DNA of 64,000 bases. Origin: Bradyrhizobium mercantei (lineage in GTDB: Bacteria; Pseudomonadota; Alphaproteobacteria; Rhizobiales; Xanthobacteraceae). Made by a program: the position numbers and the translations under genes. The notes beneath the pieces are model-generated. The model saw only the letters and a program-made list of their open reading frames with translations. It was not told where the DNA came from and searched no databases. Numbering within the stretch: the stretch's first letter is position 1; the number at the start of each line of letters is the position of its first letter. Of the stretch, positions 18,793 through 27,268 are shown piece after piece. The stretch covers positions 300,770 through 364,769 of the forward strand of contig NZ_MKFI01000001.1 of NCBI RefSeq assembly GCF_001982635.1. Reading direction: 5' to 3'.

Positions 18793-18985
18793 GGCGTCCT
18801 CGCTCCCACGTCATGGCAGGGCTGATCTGGCCGTCCAAGTCATGTTCCGGAAACGCCCGCAGAAGCAAGGCGCGGCTGCCCGGTACTGGCGCCCAGAGCC
18901 CGGCCGCATCTTACTCGGGGAAAACTCCCCCCGGCCCTCTTCGCGCTTGCCCCACCGGCCATCCGCGCCTATAGCTCTCGCTTTA

Positions 18986-19939
18986 ATGACCCCATCATTG
19001 AAATCGACTTTTGTCCTCGGCCACCGGCATCTGCTGGGCATCGAGGGCCTTTCCGCTGACGACATCACGGGCCTGCTCGACCTCTCCGAGGAGTATGTCG
19101 AGCTCAACCGCCAGGTCGACAAGAAACGCGCCAGTTTGCGCGGCCGCACCCAGGTCAACCTGTTCTTCGAGGCCTCGACCCGGACCCAGTCCTCGTTCGA
19201 GATCGCCGGAAAACGCCTGGGCGCCGACGTCATGAACATGTCGGTGTCATCGATGTCGACCCGCAAGGGCGAGACCTTGATGGACACCGCGGTGACGCTG
19301 AACGCGATGCACCCCGATATCCTGGTGGTACGCCACCACGCCTCCGGCGCGGTCGAGCTGCTGGCGCGCAAGGTCGACGGTTCCGTGATCAATGCCGGCG
19401 ACGGCAGCCACGAGCACCCGACGCAGGCGCTGCTCGATGCGCTGACCATCCGCCGCAACAAGGGCCGGCTCGAGGGGCTGACGATCGCGATCTGCGGCGA
19501 CGTGCTGCATTCGCGCGTAGCGCGCTCCAACATCTTCCTGCTCAACACCATGGGCGCCCGCGTCCGCGTCGTGGCGCCCTCCACGCTGCTGCCGCCCGGC
19601 ATCGAGCGGATGGGCGTCGAGGTCGCGCGCGACATGCGCGAGGGGCTCAACGGCGCCGACATCGTCATGATGCTGCGGCTGCAGCGCGAGCGCATGAACG
19701 GCTCCTTCGTGCCGTCGTCGGGCGAGTATTTCCACTATTTCGGCCTCGACCAGAAGAAGCTCGGCTACGCCAAGCCGGACGCGCTGGTGATGCATCCGGG
19801 CCCGATGAATCGCGGCGTCGAGATCGACACCTTCGTCGCCGACGGCGCGCAGTCGCTGATCCGTGAACAAGTTGAAATGGGTGTGGCGGTACGCATGGCG
19901 GTGCTCGAAGCACTCGCCCGCAACCTGCCGAACGCGTGA
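18986..19939 (+). CDS. pyrB: Aspartate carbamoyltransferase catalytic chain
   Basis: This enzyme catalyses the committed step of pyrimidine synthesis, carbamoyl phosphate plus aspartate to N-carbamoylaspartate. The 317 residues carry the carbamoyl-phosphate loop [13 protein letters not shown] (STRT at 64-67), [14 protein letters not shown] and [12 protein letters not shown]. The ATG at 18986 fits the normal N-terminus; a longer open frame upstream lacks homology. The next gene starts at or just after its stop. That gene is a dihydroorotase homologue without metal ligands, an arrangement seen where ATCase is assembled with a non-catalytic PyrC-like chain. No pyrI regulatory-chain gene is present. 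Confidence 0.95.
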   Translation: MTPSLKSTFVLGHRHLLGIEGLSADDITGLLDLSEEYVELNRQVDKKRASLRGRTQVNLFFEASTRTQSSFEIAGKRLGADVMNMSVSSMSTRKGETLMDTAVTLNAMHPDILVVRHHASGAVELLARKVDGSVINAGDGSHEHPTQALLDALTIRRNKGRLEGLTIAICGDVLHSRVARSNIFLLNTMGARVRVVAPSTLLPPGIERMGVEVARDMREGLNGADIVMMLRLQRERMNGSFVPSSGEYFHYFGLDQKKLGYAKPDALVMHPGPMNRGVEIDTFVADGAQSLIREQVEMGVAVRMAVLEALARNLPNA

Positions 19940-19944
19940 GACCA

Positions 19945-21246
19945 ATGCTGACCGATCGCCGCCCCATCCTGCTCGCCAACGCCCGCGTCATCGATCCCTC
20001 GCGTGATTTCGACGGTCCGGGCGACGTCCTGATCGCCGACGGCGTGATCCGCGACGCCAAGCGCGGCATCGGCGCCGCCGGCGTCCCCGAAGGCACCGAC
20101 ATCGTCAATTGCGCCGGCAAGATCGTGGCCCCCGGCCTGATCGACATGCGCGCCTTCGTCGGCGAACCCGGCGCCAGCCACCGCGAGACCTTTGCCTCCG
20201 CGAGCCAGGCCGCGGCCGCCGGCGGCATCACCACCATTATCTGCCAGCCCGACACCTCGCCGGTGATCGACAATTCGGCGACGGTGGACTTCGTGCTGCG
20301 CCGCGCCCGCGACACCGCGATCGTCAACATCCATCCGATGGCGGCGCTGACCAAGGGCATGCAGGGCCAAGAGATGACCGAGATCGGCCTGTTGAAGGCC
20401 GCCGGCGCCGTCGCCTTCACCGACGGCGACCGCAGCGTCACCAATGCCCAGGTGATGCGGCGCGCGCTGACCTATGCCCGCGACTTCGACGCGCTGATCG
20501 TGCATCACACCGAGGACCCGCATCTGGTCGGCGAAGGCGTCATGAACGAGGGCGAGTTCGCGACCCGGCTCGGCCTCGCCGGGATCCCCACCGCCGCCGA
20601 GTCGATCATGCTCGAGCGCGACATGCGGCTCGCCGCCCTGACCGGCGGGCGCTATCACGCGGCCTCGCTGACCTCGACCGAATCGCTGGAAATCCTCAAG
20701 CGTGCCCGCGATGCCGGCCACAACGTCTCGGCCTCGGTCTCGATCAACCACGTGACGCTGAACGAGAACGACATCGGGCCCTACCGCACCTTCCTCAAGC
20801 TGGCGCCGCCGCTGCGCACCGAGGAGGATCGCAAGGCGCTGGTCGCCGCGCTCGCCTCCGGGCTGATCGACGTCGTGATGAGCGATCACAATCCGCAGGA
20901 CGTCGAGGTCAAGCGGCTGCCGTTCGCGGAAGCGGCGAGCGGTGCGGTCGGCCTGCAGACCATGCTGCCGGCGGCGCTGCGGCTGATCCACAATGGCGAG
21001 ATGGACTTCAAGACGCTGATCCGGGCGATGTCGACACGGCCGGCGGAACTGCTTGGGCTACCCGGTGGCACGCTGCGCGCCGGCGCACCGGCCGACGTGA
21101 TCGTGATCGACGCCGACACGCCCTGGGTGCTCGACCGCGACGAGCTCAAATCGCTATGCAAGAACACGCCGTTCGACGACGCCCGCTTCTCGGGCCGCGT
21201 GACGCGGACGATCGTCGGCGGACGGACGGTGTACGAGCACGTCTAG
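19945..21246 (+). CDS. pyrC: Dihydroorotase-like protein, probably non-catalytic (PyrC')
   Basis: This 433-residue amidohydrolase-family protein aligns along its length with class I dihydroorotases, but it has lost much of the metal site. The DxHxH motif is DMRAF (67-71), so both His are gone; the HxxH region reads HAASLT (238-243); PHH is INH; DHAPH is DHNPQ (314-318), keeping Asp and the first His. Pseudomonas PyrC' is a known inactive homologue required for ATCase assembly, and the same role is inferred here from its place directly after pyrB. A GTG at 19936 overlapping the pyrB stop is an alternative start. Confidence 0.85.
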   Translation: MLTDRRPILLANARVIDPSRDFDGPGDVLIADGVIRDAKRGIGAAGVPEGTDIVNCAGKIVAPGLIDMRAFVGEPGASHRETFASASQAAAAGGITTIICQPDTSPVIDNSATVDFVLRRARDTAIVNIHPMAALTKGMQGQEMTEIGLLKAAGAVAFTDGDRSVTNAQVMRRALTYARDFDALIVHHTEDPHLVGEGVMNEGEFATRLGLAGIPTAAESIMLERDMRLAALTGGRYHAASLTSTESLEILKRARDAGHNVSASVSINHVTLNENDIGPYRTFLKLAPPLRTEEDRKALVAALASGLIDVVMSDHNPQDVEVKRLPFAEAASGAVGLQTMLPAALRLIHNGEMDFKTLIRAMSTRPAELLGLPGGTLRAGAPADVIVIDADTPWVLDRDELKSLCKNTPFDDARFSGRVTRTIVGGRTVYEHV

Positions 21247-21294
21247 GGCATGATCCGGAAAAGTGGAAACCGGTTTTCCGAAAAGATCATGCCC
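21247..21294. repeat. GCATGATC...GATCATGC intergenic palindrome
   Basis: A 48-bp inverted repeat, nested, with GGCATGATC/GATCATGCC ends and an inner CGGAAAA...TTTTCCG arm. It begins directly after the pyrC stop codon and is the same family as 50213-50259, with partial copies at 224-245 and 37799-37839. It may act as a transcription terminator or mRNA 3' stabiliser. Confidence 0.75.
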
Positions 21295-21308
21295 AATCAG
21301 AGTGGAAC

Positions 21309-21416
21309 TCAGCGCGCCGCGAGTTGCGACATTGCTTCCATCGTGGTGCCGACCACGATGGCTGCGACGTAAACGACAAAGAAGAACTGCTCCAGCCGCC
21401 TGCGAACGGAAGCCAT
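21309..21416 (-). CDS. Very small membrane protein, 35 residues
   Basis: A 35-codon gene with an ATG at 21416 and an exact AAGGAG six nucleotides upstream. The product begins MASVRRRLEQFFFVV, continues YVAAIVVGTTMEAMS and ends LAAR. It has a basic N-terminus and one hydrophobic helix (about residues 9-27), so it should sit in the inner membrane with the N-terminus inside. An in-frame ATG five codons earlier would overlap the Shine-Dalgarno and is less likely. It is divergent from plsY. Function unknown. Confidence 0.65.
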   Translation of the reverse strand: MASVRRRLEQFFFVVYVAAIVVGTTMEAMSQLAAR

Positions 21417-21454
21417 GACAAGCTCCTTCATTTCCAAGGCGATGGTGCGGATTT

Positions 21455-21462
21455 ATGGTTAA
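21455..21462 (-). promoter_or_regulatory. TTAACCAT CtrA-like box
   Basis: On the minus strand TTAACCAT occurs about 40 nt upstream of the 35-codon gene, within an AT-rich patch. This 8-mer matches the short CtrA site described in Rhizobiales. A single 8-mer can occur by chance, so this is weak evidence. Confidence 0.25.
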
Positions 21463-21521
21463 TATTTCATTGACGGGATTATCCGACATGAGTCGGACCG
21501 ACCGTCCAGGGGACCACTGCG

Positions 21522-22118
21522 ATGTCTGCTGATGCGATGCTGCTGGTCGCATTCCTGATCGGCTATTTGCTGGGCTCGATCCCGTTCGGGATGATCCTCA
21601 CCAGGCTCGCCGGTACGCAGGATCTGCGCACCATCGGCTCGGGCAATATCGGCGCCACCAACGTGCTGCGCACCGGCCGCAAGGGCCTCGCCGCGGCGAC
21701 GCTGATCGGCGACATGCTCAAGGGCACGGTCGCAGTCATCATCGCCGGGACCATCGACGGCCCGAACGCGGCGATGCTGGCGGCGCTCGGCGCATTCCTC
21801 GGCCACCTCTTCCCGGTCTGGCTCAATTTCCGCGGCGGCAAGGGCGTCGCCACCTATATCGGCGTGCTGCTCGGCCTGTTCTGGCCGGCGGCGCTGATCT
21901 TTGCCGTGATCTGGCTCGGCACCGCCTACACCACGCGCTACTCCTCGCTCTCGGCCCTGATCGCCGCGTTCGTGACGCCGCTGTTCCTGTGGTGGTTCGG
22001 CCACAACGCGCTCGCCTCGCTGTTCGTCGTACTGACGCTGCTGCTGTTCTACAAGCACCGCGAGAACATCCAGCGCCTGCAGGCCGGCACCGAAGGCAAG
22101 ATCGGCGAGAGGAAGTGA
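21522..22118 (+). CDS. plsY: Acyl phosphate:glycerol-3-phosphate acyltransferase
   Basis: PlsY is the inner-membrane enzyme that makes lysophosphatidate from acyl phosphate in phospholipid synthesis. The 198 residues carry the three family motifs: GSIPFG (motif 1), [11 protein letters not shown] (glycerol-3-phosphate binding) and [20 protein letters not shown]. Five or so hydrophobic segments are present, as usual. The position after pyrB-pyrC and before dprA-topA is conserved in Alphaproteobacteria; here an amidase gene on the opposite strand separates plsY from dprA. Confidence 0.95.
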   Translation: MSADAMLLVAFLIGYLLGSIPFGMILTRLAGTQDLRTIGSGNIGATNVLRTGRKGLAAATLIGDMLKGTVAVIIAGTIDGPNAAMLAALGAFLGHLFPVWLNFRGGKGVATYIGVLLGLFWPAALIFAVIWLGTAYTTRYSSLSALIAAFVTPLFLWWFGHNALASLFVVLTLLLFYKHRENIQRLQAGTEGKIGERK

Positions 22119-22125
22119 CGAGACG

Positions 22126-23364
22126 TTAGGCCCTCAACGCGTCCTCGACAAAGCTCGCCGCCGCCAGCGCCTTGGCGTCATCGCCAAAACCCGCAATCAC
22201 GGTCACGCCGACAGGCAATCCGCCCTCGGCGGTCAGCGTCGGCACGTTGACGCAGGGTACGCCCATCAAGGTCCAAAGCCGGTTGTAACGGGGATCGCCG
22301 GTCGACGCCAAGCCGCTCGGCGCAGCCCCCGGTGCCGACAGCGTCAGCAGCACGTCGACCTCGCCGAGGATCGCGGCCAGCGCCTGCCGCGCGCGCAGCG
22401 TGACGTCCATCGCCGCGTCGTATTCGGCTGGCGTGCCGCCCTTGCTCTCGTCGAGCCGGCCGCGCAGCAGCGGCGGCATCGCATCGTAATTCTGGCCGTA
22501 CTCCCAGGCGAACGATTGATGCGCCTCGAACTCCTGCACCACCGGATGGATCCGCCAGGCTTCCGCGATGATCTCGGGCATTGCGAGCTCGCGCACGGTC
22601 GCTCCCGCCTGCTCGGCGGCCCGCGCGGCCTTCTGCAACGCCTCCGCGCCGGAATTTTCCGGTGCGCCGGCGAAGGCCTGCGTCACCACGCCGATGCGCG
22701 GCGCCGCGACCTGCGACGGCACCACGAGGTCCGCCCGCCTGGTCATCGCCGCCAGCCCCAGCGCGACATCGCGCACGCCGGCGCCGAACAGCCCGACGGT
22801 ATCGAGCGTCCACGAAAAGCACTTCACGCCGACGGTCGGCAGCAGCCGGTAGCTCGGCTTGATCGCGGCGACGCCGCAGAACGAGGCCGGGCGGATCACC
22901 GAGCCGCCGGTCTGGGTGCCGAGCGCGAGCGGAACCATGCCGGCGGCGACCGCGGCCGCCGAGCCCGACGACGAGCCGCCCGGCGTATGGGCGTGATTAT
23001 GCGGATTGAGCGTTGCGGTCGGATCGTTGGCCGCAAACGCGGTCGTGGTGGTCTTGCCGATGATGGTGGCGCCGGCCTGCTTCAGCGCCATCACGACCGG
23101 CGCATCGGCACGCGGCTGGTGCCCGCGATAGATCGCAGCGCCCATCTCGGTCGGGAAATCGGCGGTGTCGATGATGTCCTTGATACCGACCGCAATACCG
23201 CGCAACGGTCCGGCGCTTTGCGCACGCGCCGCAGCGTCATGGCGGACGAAGGCGCCGATCGCCTTGTCCTGGGCTGCGATGGCGTCCTGCGATTGGCCGA
23301 TGGCGGCATCGGGCGACAGCGCGCCCTGCTCGATACGCGCTTTGAGGTCGGCAAGTGAGATCAT
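22126..23364 (-). CDS. Amidase-signature family amidase
   Basis: This 412-residue amidase has the Ser-cisSer-Lys catalytic set: Lys in VGIKDIIDT, GGSSSGSAAAV and GTQTGGSVIRPASF. It hydrolyses an amide bond in an unidentified substrate; the C-terminal part lacks the GatA sequence that follows this core. The ATG at 23364 (MISLADLK) is chosen because GGGAAG lies upstream; an ATG at 23382 has no such site. It converges on plsY (7 bp apart) and diverges from dprA, so it interrupts the plsY-dprA order. Confidence 0.88.
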   Translation of the reverse strand: MISLADLKARIEQGALSPDAAIGQSQDAIAAQDKAIGAFVRHDAAARAQSAGPLRGIAVGIKDIIDTADFPTEMGAAIYRGHQPRADAPVVMALKQAGATIIGKTTTTAFAANDPTATLNPHNHAHTPGGSSSGSAAAVAAGMVPLALGTQTGGSVIRPASFCGVAAIKPSYRLLPTVGVKCFSWTLDTVGLFGAGVRDVALGLAAMTRRADLVVPSQVAAPRIGVVTQAFAGAPENSGAEALQKAARAAEQAGATVRELAMPEIIAEAWRIHPVVQEFEAHQSFAWEYGQNYDAMPPLLRGRLDESKGGTPAEYDAAMDVTLRARQALAAILGEVDVLLTLSAPGAAPSGLASTGDPRYNRLWTLMGVPCVNVPTLTAEGGLPVGVTVIAGFGDDAKALAAASFVEDALRA

Positions 23365-23467
23365 GGGCGGCTTCCCTGACATTGGCGGCCGCTTTTAGCG
23401 CGTCGCGCGCGGCTGCGCCAATGTCGCAGTTGATCACAATCTCAGGTTGGGCGAAGCTGCATCCTGC

Positions 23468-24583
23468 ATGCATGACCGTTCGCCCAGCCCCGCAAAACTC
23501 ACCGACGCCGAACGGCTCAACCGGCTGCGGCTGATCCGCTCCGACAATGTCGGCCCGCGCACCTTTGCATCGCTGCTCCGCCATTTTGGCGACGCGGCGC
23601 ACGCGCTGGAGCGCCTGCCCGATCTCGCCCGCCGCGGCGGCGCATCGGGCGCCGGGCGGATCTGCAGCGAGGCCGACGCCACAGCCGAGCTCGCAGCCTG
23701 CCGCAAATTCGGCATCGATCTCGTCGCGCCCGAGGAGGCGCATTATCCGACGCGGCTTGCCACCATCGACGACGCGCCGCCGCTGCTCGGCGTGCGCGGT
23801 GCGCGCGACACCACGATGCGGCCGATGATCGCGATCGTCGGCTCCCGCAATGCCTCCGGCGCCGGGCTGAAATTTGCGGGCACCCTGGCGCGCGATCTCG
23901 GCGATGCCGGCTTTGTCGTGATCTCCGGCCTGGCCCGCGGCATCGATCAGGCAGCGCATCGCGCCACCGTCGCAAGCGGCACCGTCGCCGTGCTCGCCGG
24001 CGGGCACGACCGCATCTACCCGCCCGAGCATGAGGATTTGCTGGCCGCTTTGCTCGAACACGGCGCCGCGATCTCCGAGATGCCGCTCGGCCACGTGCCG
24101 CGGGCGCGCGACTTCCCCCGCCGCAACCGGCTGATCTCCGGCGCCTCGCTCGGCGTCGTGGTGGTGGAGGCCGCGCATCGCTCGGGCTCGCTGATCACGG
24201 CGCGAATGGCCGCCGAACAGGGCCGCGAGGTGTTCGCGGTGCCGGGCTCGCCGATCGATCCGCGCGCCGCCGGCGCCAACGATTTGATCAAGCAAGGCGC
24301 CACGCTGGTCACCGAAGCTGCCGACGTCATCAGCGCGGTGACGCCGATCATGGAGCGGCCCGTCATGCTTGGCGCGCGTGAGGAAGACGAGCCGCTGGAT
24401 TTTGCCACAGATAGCGGCGATCGCGCCCGCATCATCAACCTGCTCGGCCCGAGCCCGATCAGCCTCGACGATCTGATCCGGATGGCCGACGTCTCGCCCG
24501 CCATTGTCCGCGCGGTGCTGCTCGAACTCGAACTAGCCGGCAGACTCGAACGTCACGGCGGCGGGCTGGTGTCGATGATTTAG
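23468..24583 (+). CDS. dprA: DNA processing protein DprA
   Basis: DprA binds incoming single-stranded DNA during natural transformation and loads RecA. The 371 residues begin with a helical SAM-like domain ([22 protein letters not shown]), followed by the Rossmann-like SMF domain: [37 protein letters not shown] and [23 protein letters not shown]. The C-terminal winged helix (about 310-370) is present. The ATG at 23468 is used in place of an upstream TTG. A broad block of competence genes is not visible here; dprA is widely kept in non-competent bacteria too. Confidence 0.95.
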   Translation: MHDRSPSPAKLTDAERLNRLRLIRSDNVGPRTFASLLRHFGDAAHALERLPDLARRGGASGAGRICSEADATAELAACRKFGIDLVAPEEAHYPTRLATIDDAPPLLGVRGARDTTMRPMIAIVGSRNASGAGLKFAGTLARDLGDAGFVVISGLARGIDQAAHRATVASGTVAVLAGGHDRIYPPEHEDLLAALLEHGAAISEMPLGHVPRARDFPRRNRLISGASLGVVVVEAAHRSGSLITARMAAEQGREVFAVPGSPIDPRAAGANDLIKQGATLVTEAADVISAVTPIMERPVMLGAREEDEPLDFATDSGDRARIINLLGPSPISLDDLIRMADVSPAIVRAVLLELELAGRLERHGGGLVSMI

Positions 24584-24615
24584 CTGGCGAATTGTTTGCT
24601 CGCGCAAATGTCAGT

Positions 24616-24719
24616 CCGTCATCCTGAGGAGCCCGTAGCGCGTCTCGAAGGATCGACGGCCCGACTGTGGCCGTCGACCCTTCGAGACGGCCGCATTGCG
24701 GCCTCCTCAGGGTGACGGA
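24616..24719. repeat. Intergenic palindrome, CCGTCATCCTGAGGAG family
   Basis: The inverted repeat runs from CCGTCATCCTGAGGAG to CTCCTCAGGGTGACGG with inner arms GTCTCGAAGG/CCTTCGAGAC. It lies between the 3' ends of dprA and the HxlR gene, which converge, so it may serve as a shared terminator region. Confidence 0.75.
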
Positions 24720-24730
24720 TAACAAGTTGA

Positions 24731-25129
24731 TCACTCCGCGTTGCGCGCATCGAAATCGTTTCGCGCGCCCTCGATCTGCGGCAGATGCGCGAACGCCCAT
24801 TCGCCGAGCGCCATGACTGGGACGGCGAGCCCGCGGCCGAGATCGGTCAGCTCGTAATCGACCCGCGGCGGAATGGTCGGGAACACCGTGCGCGTCACCA
24901 GCCCGTCACGCTCCAGCCCGCGCAGGGTCAACGTCAGCATCCGCTGCGAAATGCCGTTGATCATCCGCTTCAGTTCGTTGAAGCGGCGCGGTCCGTCGCG
25001 CAGCAGCATGATGACCAGCACGCTCCATTTGTCGCCGACGCGCGACAGCACGGAGGCGACGCCGCGGCAGTCCTGATGCTCCGCCGGATTGAGCGGCGGG
25101 TCGGTTACATGGATGTGCTCGGGTCTCAT
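24731..25129 (-). CDS. HxlR-family transcriptional regulator (azoR-linked)
   Basis: This 132-residue winged-helix regulator has the HxlR core VGDKWSVLVIMLLRDGPRRFNELKRMINGISQRMLTLTLRGLERDGLVTR. A cysteine at position 20 (HQDCRG) precedes the first helix, in the place of the redox-active Cys6 of Bacillus YodB, an HxlR repressor of an azoreductase gene. It is divergent from the azoR-like gene with a 99-bp gap, which supports the same kind of control by quinones or other thiol-reactive compounds. That link is inference from context. Confidence 0.9.
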   Translation of the reverse strand: MRPEHIHVTDPPLNPAEHQDCRGVASVLSRVGDKWSVLVIMLLRDGPRRFNELKRMINGISQRMLTLTLRGLERDGLVTRTVFPTIPPRVDYELTDLGRGLAVPVMALGEWAFAHLPQIEGARNDFDARNAE

Positions 25130-25228
25130 CGGTGTGCTCGGGTTTCAAAAATGTGCGTTCTTGCGGAGATTTAGGGCGGTCACTCATATAGCGCCAGTTA
25201 CAAACCTATACCAAAGGTGACCTCAGCC

Positions 25229-25837
25229 ATGAAACTTCTGCACATCGACTCCTCGGTCCTCGGCCCCCACTCCGTCAGCCGCCAGGTCTCCGCCGCCGCC
25301 GTCGAGCGGCTGCGCCAGGCCAATCCCGGCCTCGTCGTGAGCTACCGCGATCTCACCCAGACCCCGCTCGCCCACCTGTCCGGCCTCCACCTCGCCGCCA
25401 GTCAGGGCGCAGCCCCAGACCCGTCGGTGCGCGACGACATCGCGACCGGCCAGACGGTTCTGGACGAGTTCCTCGCCGCCGACATCGTCGTGATCGGCGC
25501 CCCCATGTACAATTTCACCATTCCATCCCAGCTCAAGGCCTGGATCGATCGCGTCGTCGTCGCAGGCAAGACCTTCAAGTACGGCGCCGGCGGCGTTGAG
25601 GGATTGGCCGGCAACAAGCGCGTCATCATCGCGATCTCGCGCGGCGGGTACTACGGCGCCGACACGCCGATGGCAGCGCTCGAGCACCTCGAGACCTATC
25701 TGCGCGGTGTGTTCGGCTTCATCGGTGTCAGGAATCTCGAATTCATCCCCGCTGACGGCATCCAGGTCGGCCCCGAGCATCGCGAGAAGGCGGTTGCGGG
25801 CGCGCTCCAGGCCGCCGGCAGCCTGAACGCCGCCTAG
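25229..25837 (+). CDS. azoR: FMN-dependent NADH azoreductase
   Basis: AzoR is a flavodoxin-fold FMN enzyme that reduces azo bonds and quinones with NAD(P)H. The product of about 202 residues starts [21 protein letters not shown] (phosphate-binding loop) and contains [21 protein letters not shown] and ISRGGYYG, the family's flavin- and substrate-contact motifs. The ATG at 25229 has AAAGGTGA upstream; the earlier GTG is not needed. It is divergent from an HxlR regulator, consistent with a redox-stress module. Confidence 0.9.
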   Translation: MKLLHIDSSVLGPHSVSRQVSAAAVERLRQANPGLVVSYRDLTQTPLAHLSGLHLAASQGAAPDPSVRDDIATGQTVLDEFLAADIVVIGAPMYNFTIPSQLKAWIDRVVVAGKTFKYGAGGVEGLAGNKRVIIAISRGGYYGADTPMAALEHLETYLRGVFGFIGVRNLEFIPADGIQVGPEHREKAVAGALQAAGSLNAA

Positions 25838-25850
25838 TTCCGGAACCGCC

Positions 25851-25953
25851 TGTCGTCACCCGCAAAATGGGTGACCCAGTATTCCAGAGGCGGTTGCTGT
25901 TGAACCGATGGTCCGCGGCTTACTGGATACCCCGCATGCGCGGGATATGACAG
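25851..25953. repeat. Intergenic repeat, GTGACCCAGTATTCCAGAG family (copy 1)
   Basis: It carries the signature GTGACCCAGTATTCCAGAG and TACTGGATACCCCGC in opposite-arm positions, bounded by TGTCGTCACC and GATATGACAG. Relatives occur at 27823-27927, 43258-43394 and 57199-57303. This copy lies downstream of azoR. Confidence 0.75.
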
Positions 25954-25967
25954 TTGTGGGCGGGGCG

Positions 25968-26129
25968 TCAGAACCAGACGCCCTGAATGCCGAGGATGAC
26001 GGCGACCAGCGAAATCAGCAGGCCGATGCCGGAAAACAACGCGACCGTCACAAACTGTGTCGTGTCCGAACTTTCGGATTCGGACGAAACCGGGATCGAC
26101 GTCGAAATGCGGGCAGCTGCTTTCGGCAT
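25968..26129 (-). CDS. Small single-pass membrane protein, 53 residues
   Basis: A 53-codon gene from ATG at 26129. The N-terminal half is Ser/Glu-rich and polar (MPKAAARISTSIPV, then SSESESSDTTQ); the C-terminal half is one hydrophobic helix (FVTVALFSGIGLLISLVAVI) followed by LGIQGVWF. The sharp change from polar to hydrophobic composition, and a run of third-position G/C codons, argue for a real gene. It lies in the accessory segment between azoR and the SDR gene. Function unknown. Confidence 0.6.
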   Translation of the reverse strand: MPKAAARISTSIPVSSESESSDTTQFVTVALFSGIGLLISLVAVILGIQGVWF

Positions 26130-26235
26130 GACGGCACTCCAAATGATTCCGTGGTGAAAAAAATCCCCGCCCTTTTCAGGAGTCCGGCGAGTACGTCAAA
26201 GGTTCAATGCGCGCGATGATAGTCGCGAACGAAAT

Positions 26236-26265
26236 CGGCCGGTGTGAAGCGTTTCACACCGGCCG
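26236..26265. repeat. Perfect 13-bp inverted repeat with 4-nt loop
   Basis: CGGCCGGTGTGAA, a GCGT loop, then the exact complement: a 30-bp hairpin with no mismatches. It lies between the small membrane protein gene and the SDR gene end, both on the minus strand. It could terminate transcription of the SDR gene or act as an operator; there is no T-tract on either side. Confidence 0.7.
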
Positions 26266-26290
26266 TTCGCTACAATGAGAAACAAACTGA

Positions 26291-26388
26291 GAGCGTTTTC
26301 GAGCGAAGTGGAGACCGGTTCGCGTGAGGAAAACGCGTCAAGATAAAGTCTAGAGCCCGTTCTGATTCAATCGGAACGAAAGACTCTA
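26291..26388. repeat. GAGCGTTTTC...GAAAACGC / CTAGAGCCCGTTCTGATTC intergenic element
   Basis: Nested palindromes AGAGCGTTTTCG...GGAAAACGCGT and GTTCTGATTC...GGAAC run up to and include the stop codon of the SDR gene. The element belongs to a family of degenerate palindromes in this window (see also the edges of 60583-60625). Confidence 0.5.
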
Positions 26389-27159
26389 GCCGCGATAGAT
26401 CGGCGCGCCGGCGGGAGACGCCGTTGAGCCGCCATCGATGAACAGCTCCTGCCCCTGCACATGGGCCGCGTCATCGGAGGCCAGGAACAACACGGTCTTC
26501 GAGATGTGATCGGGTTCGCCGATCCGCCCGAGCGGAGTGGTCATGCCGATCCGCTTCTCGAAGGCCTTCTCGGCCTCCGGCGTTGCGATCGCGGCGCCCC
26601 AGATCGGCGTGCGCACCGCGCCCGGCGCCACCACGTTGACGCGGATGTTGCGCGGCGACAGTTCTGACGCCATCACACGTGCCATCGCACGCACGCCGGC
26701 CTTGCTCGCGGCATAGGCCGAGTAGCCGGGATTGCCGAGCACCGAAATCACCGAGCCGTTGAGGATGATGGACGCGCCGTCGTTGAGATAAGGCGCGACC
26801 GCCTGCACGGTGAAGAACACGCCGGTGAGATTGGTGCGGATCACATTCTCGAATGCGGCAAGCGTTGTGCCGCCGACCGGCGTCTGGCCGGGGATGCCCG
26901 CGTTGGCGAACAGCACGTCGTATTTGCCGAACTTCTCGGCGCCCTGCTTCACCGCGGCTTCCAGCGCCGCGACGTCGGTGGCATCGGCCACGACAGCGAG
27001 TGCATTCGGCCCGAGCTCCTTCGCTGCCGCCGCAAGCGTCTCCTTGTTGCGCCCGGTGATGACGACCTTGGCGCCTTCGGCCACGAACAGCTTTGCTGTC
27101 GCAAGCCCGATGCCGCTGTTGCCGCCGGTGATCAACGCCGTCTTGTTTGCCAGTCTCAT
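26386..27159 (-). CDS. SDR-family NAD(P)-dependent oxidoreductase
   Basis: This is a 257-residue classical short-chain dehydrogenase. TGGNSGIGLATAKLF is the glycine-rich nucleotide-binding motif, NAG is at 97-100, a Ser near NGSV supports catalysis, and YSAYAASKAG carries the active Tyr and Lys. The ATG at 27159 has GGAGGCGGAC in front; the 12-codon-longer frame is rejected. It is divergent from an HxlR-type regulator with a striking inverted repeat in the shared promoter, so it is probably the regulated target. Substrate unknown. Confidence 0.9.
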   Translation of the reverse strand: MRLANKTALITGGNSGIGLATAKLFVAEGAKVVITGRNKETLAAAAKELGPNALAVVADATDVAALEAAVKQGAEKFGKYDVLFANAGIPGQTPVGGTTLAAFENVIRTNLTGVFFTVQAVAPYLNDGASIILNGSVISVLGNPGYSAYAASKAGVRAMARVMASELSPRNIRVNVVAPGAVRTPIWGAAIATPEAEKAFEKRIGMTTPLGRIGEPDHISKTVLFLASDDAAHVQGQELFIDGGSTASPAGAPIYRG

Positions 27160-27171
27160 GTCCGCCTCCAA

Positions 27172-27233
27172 TGTGGTTGCATTATTAAACTTCATTGCCT
27201 AACTAGAGCACCAAGTTTAATATTGCAACCACA
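27172..27233. promoter_or_regulatory. 21-bp inverted repeat between SDR and HxlR genes (candidate operator)
   Basis: Left arm 27172-27192 and right arm 27213-27233 are complementary at 20 of 21 positions, with a 20-bp spacer. The arms start TGTGGTTGCA and end TGCAACCACA. Both genes face outward from this element, so a dimer bound at each arm, or a pair bridging the spacer, could control both promoters. Likely the site of the HxlR protein encoded at 27269. Confidence 0.8.
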
Positions 27234-27268
27234 CAAGATCGTGATGAGCGAAATTCCTGGAGACAGCC

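Noticed and set aside
23430..23443. A second FixK/FNR-like box (TTGATCACAATCTC)
   Set aside because: It matches at only eight of ten fixed positions, lacks symmetry and has no plausible target.
25130..25228. Operator palindrome between HxlR and azoR
   Set aside because: Only short TATAG/CTATA half-repeats with 14-bp spacing were found; not enough to call a site although regulation there is likely.
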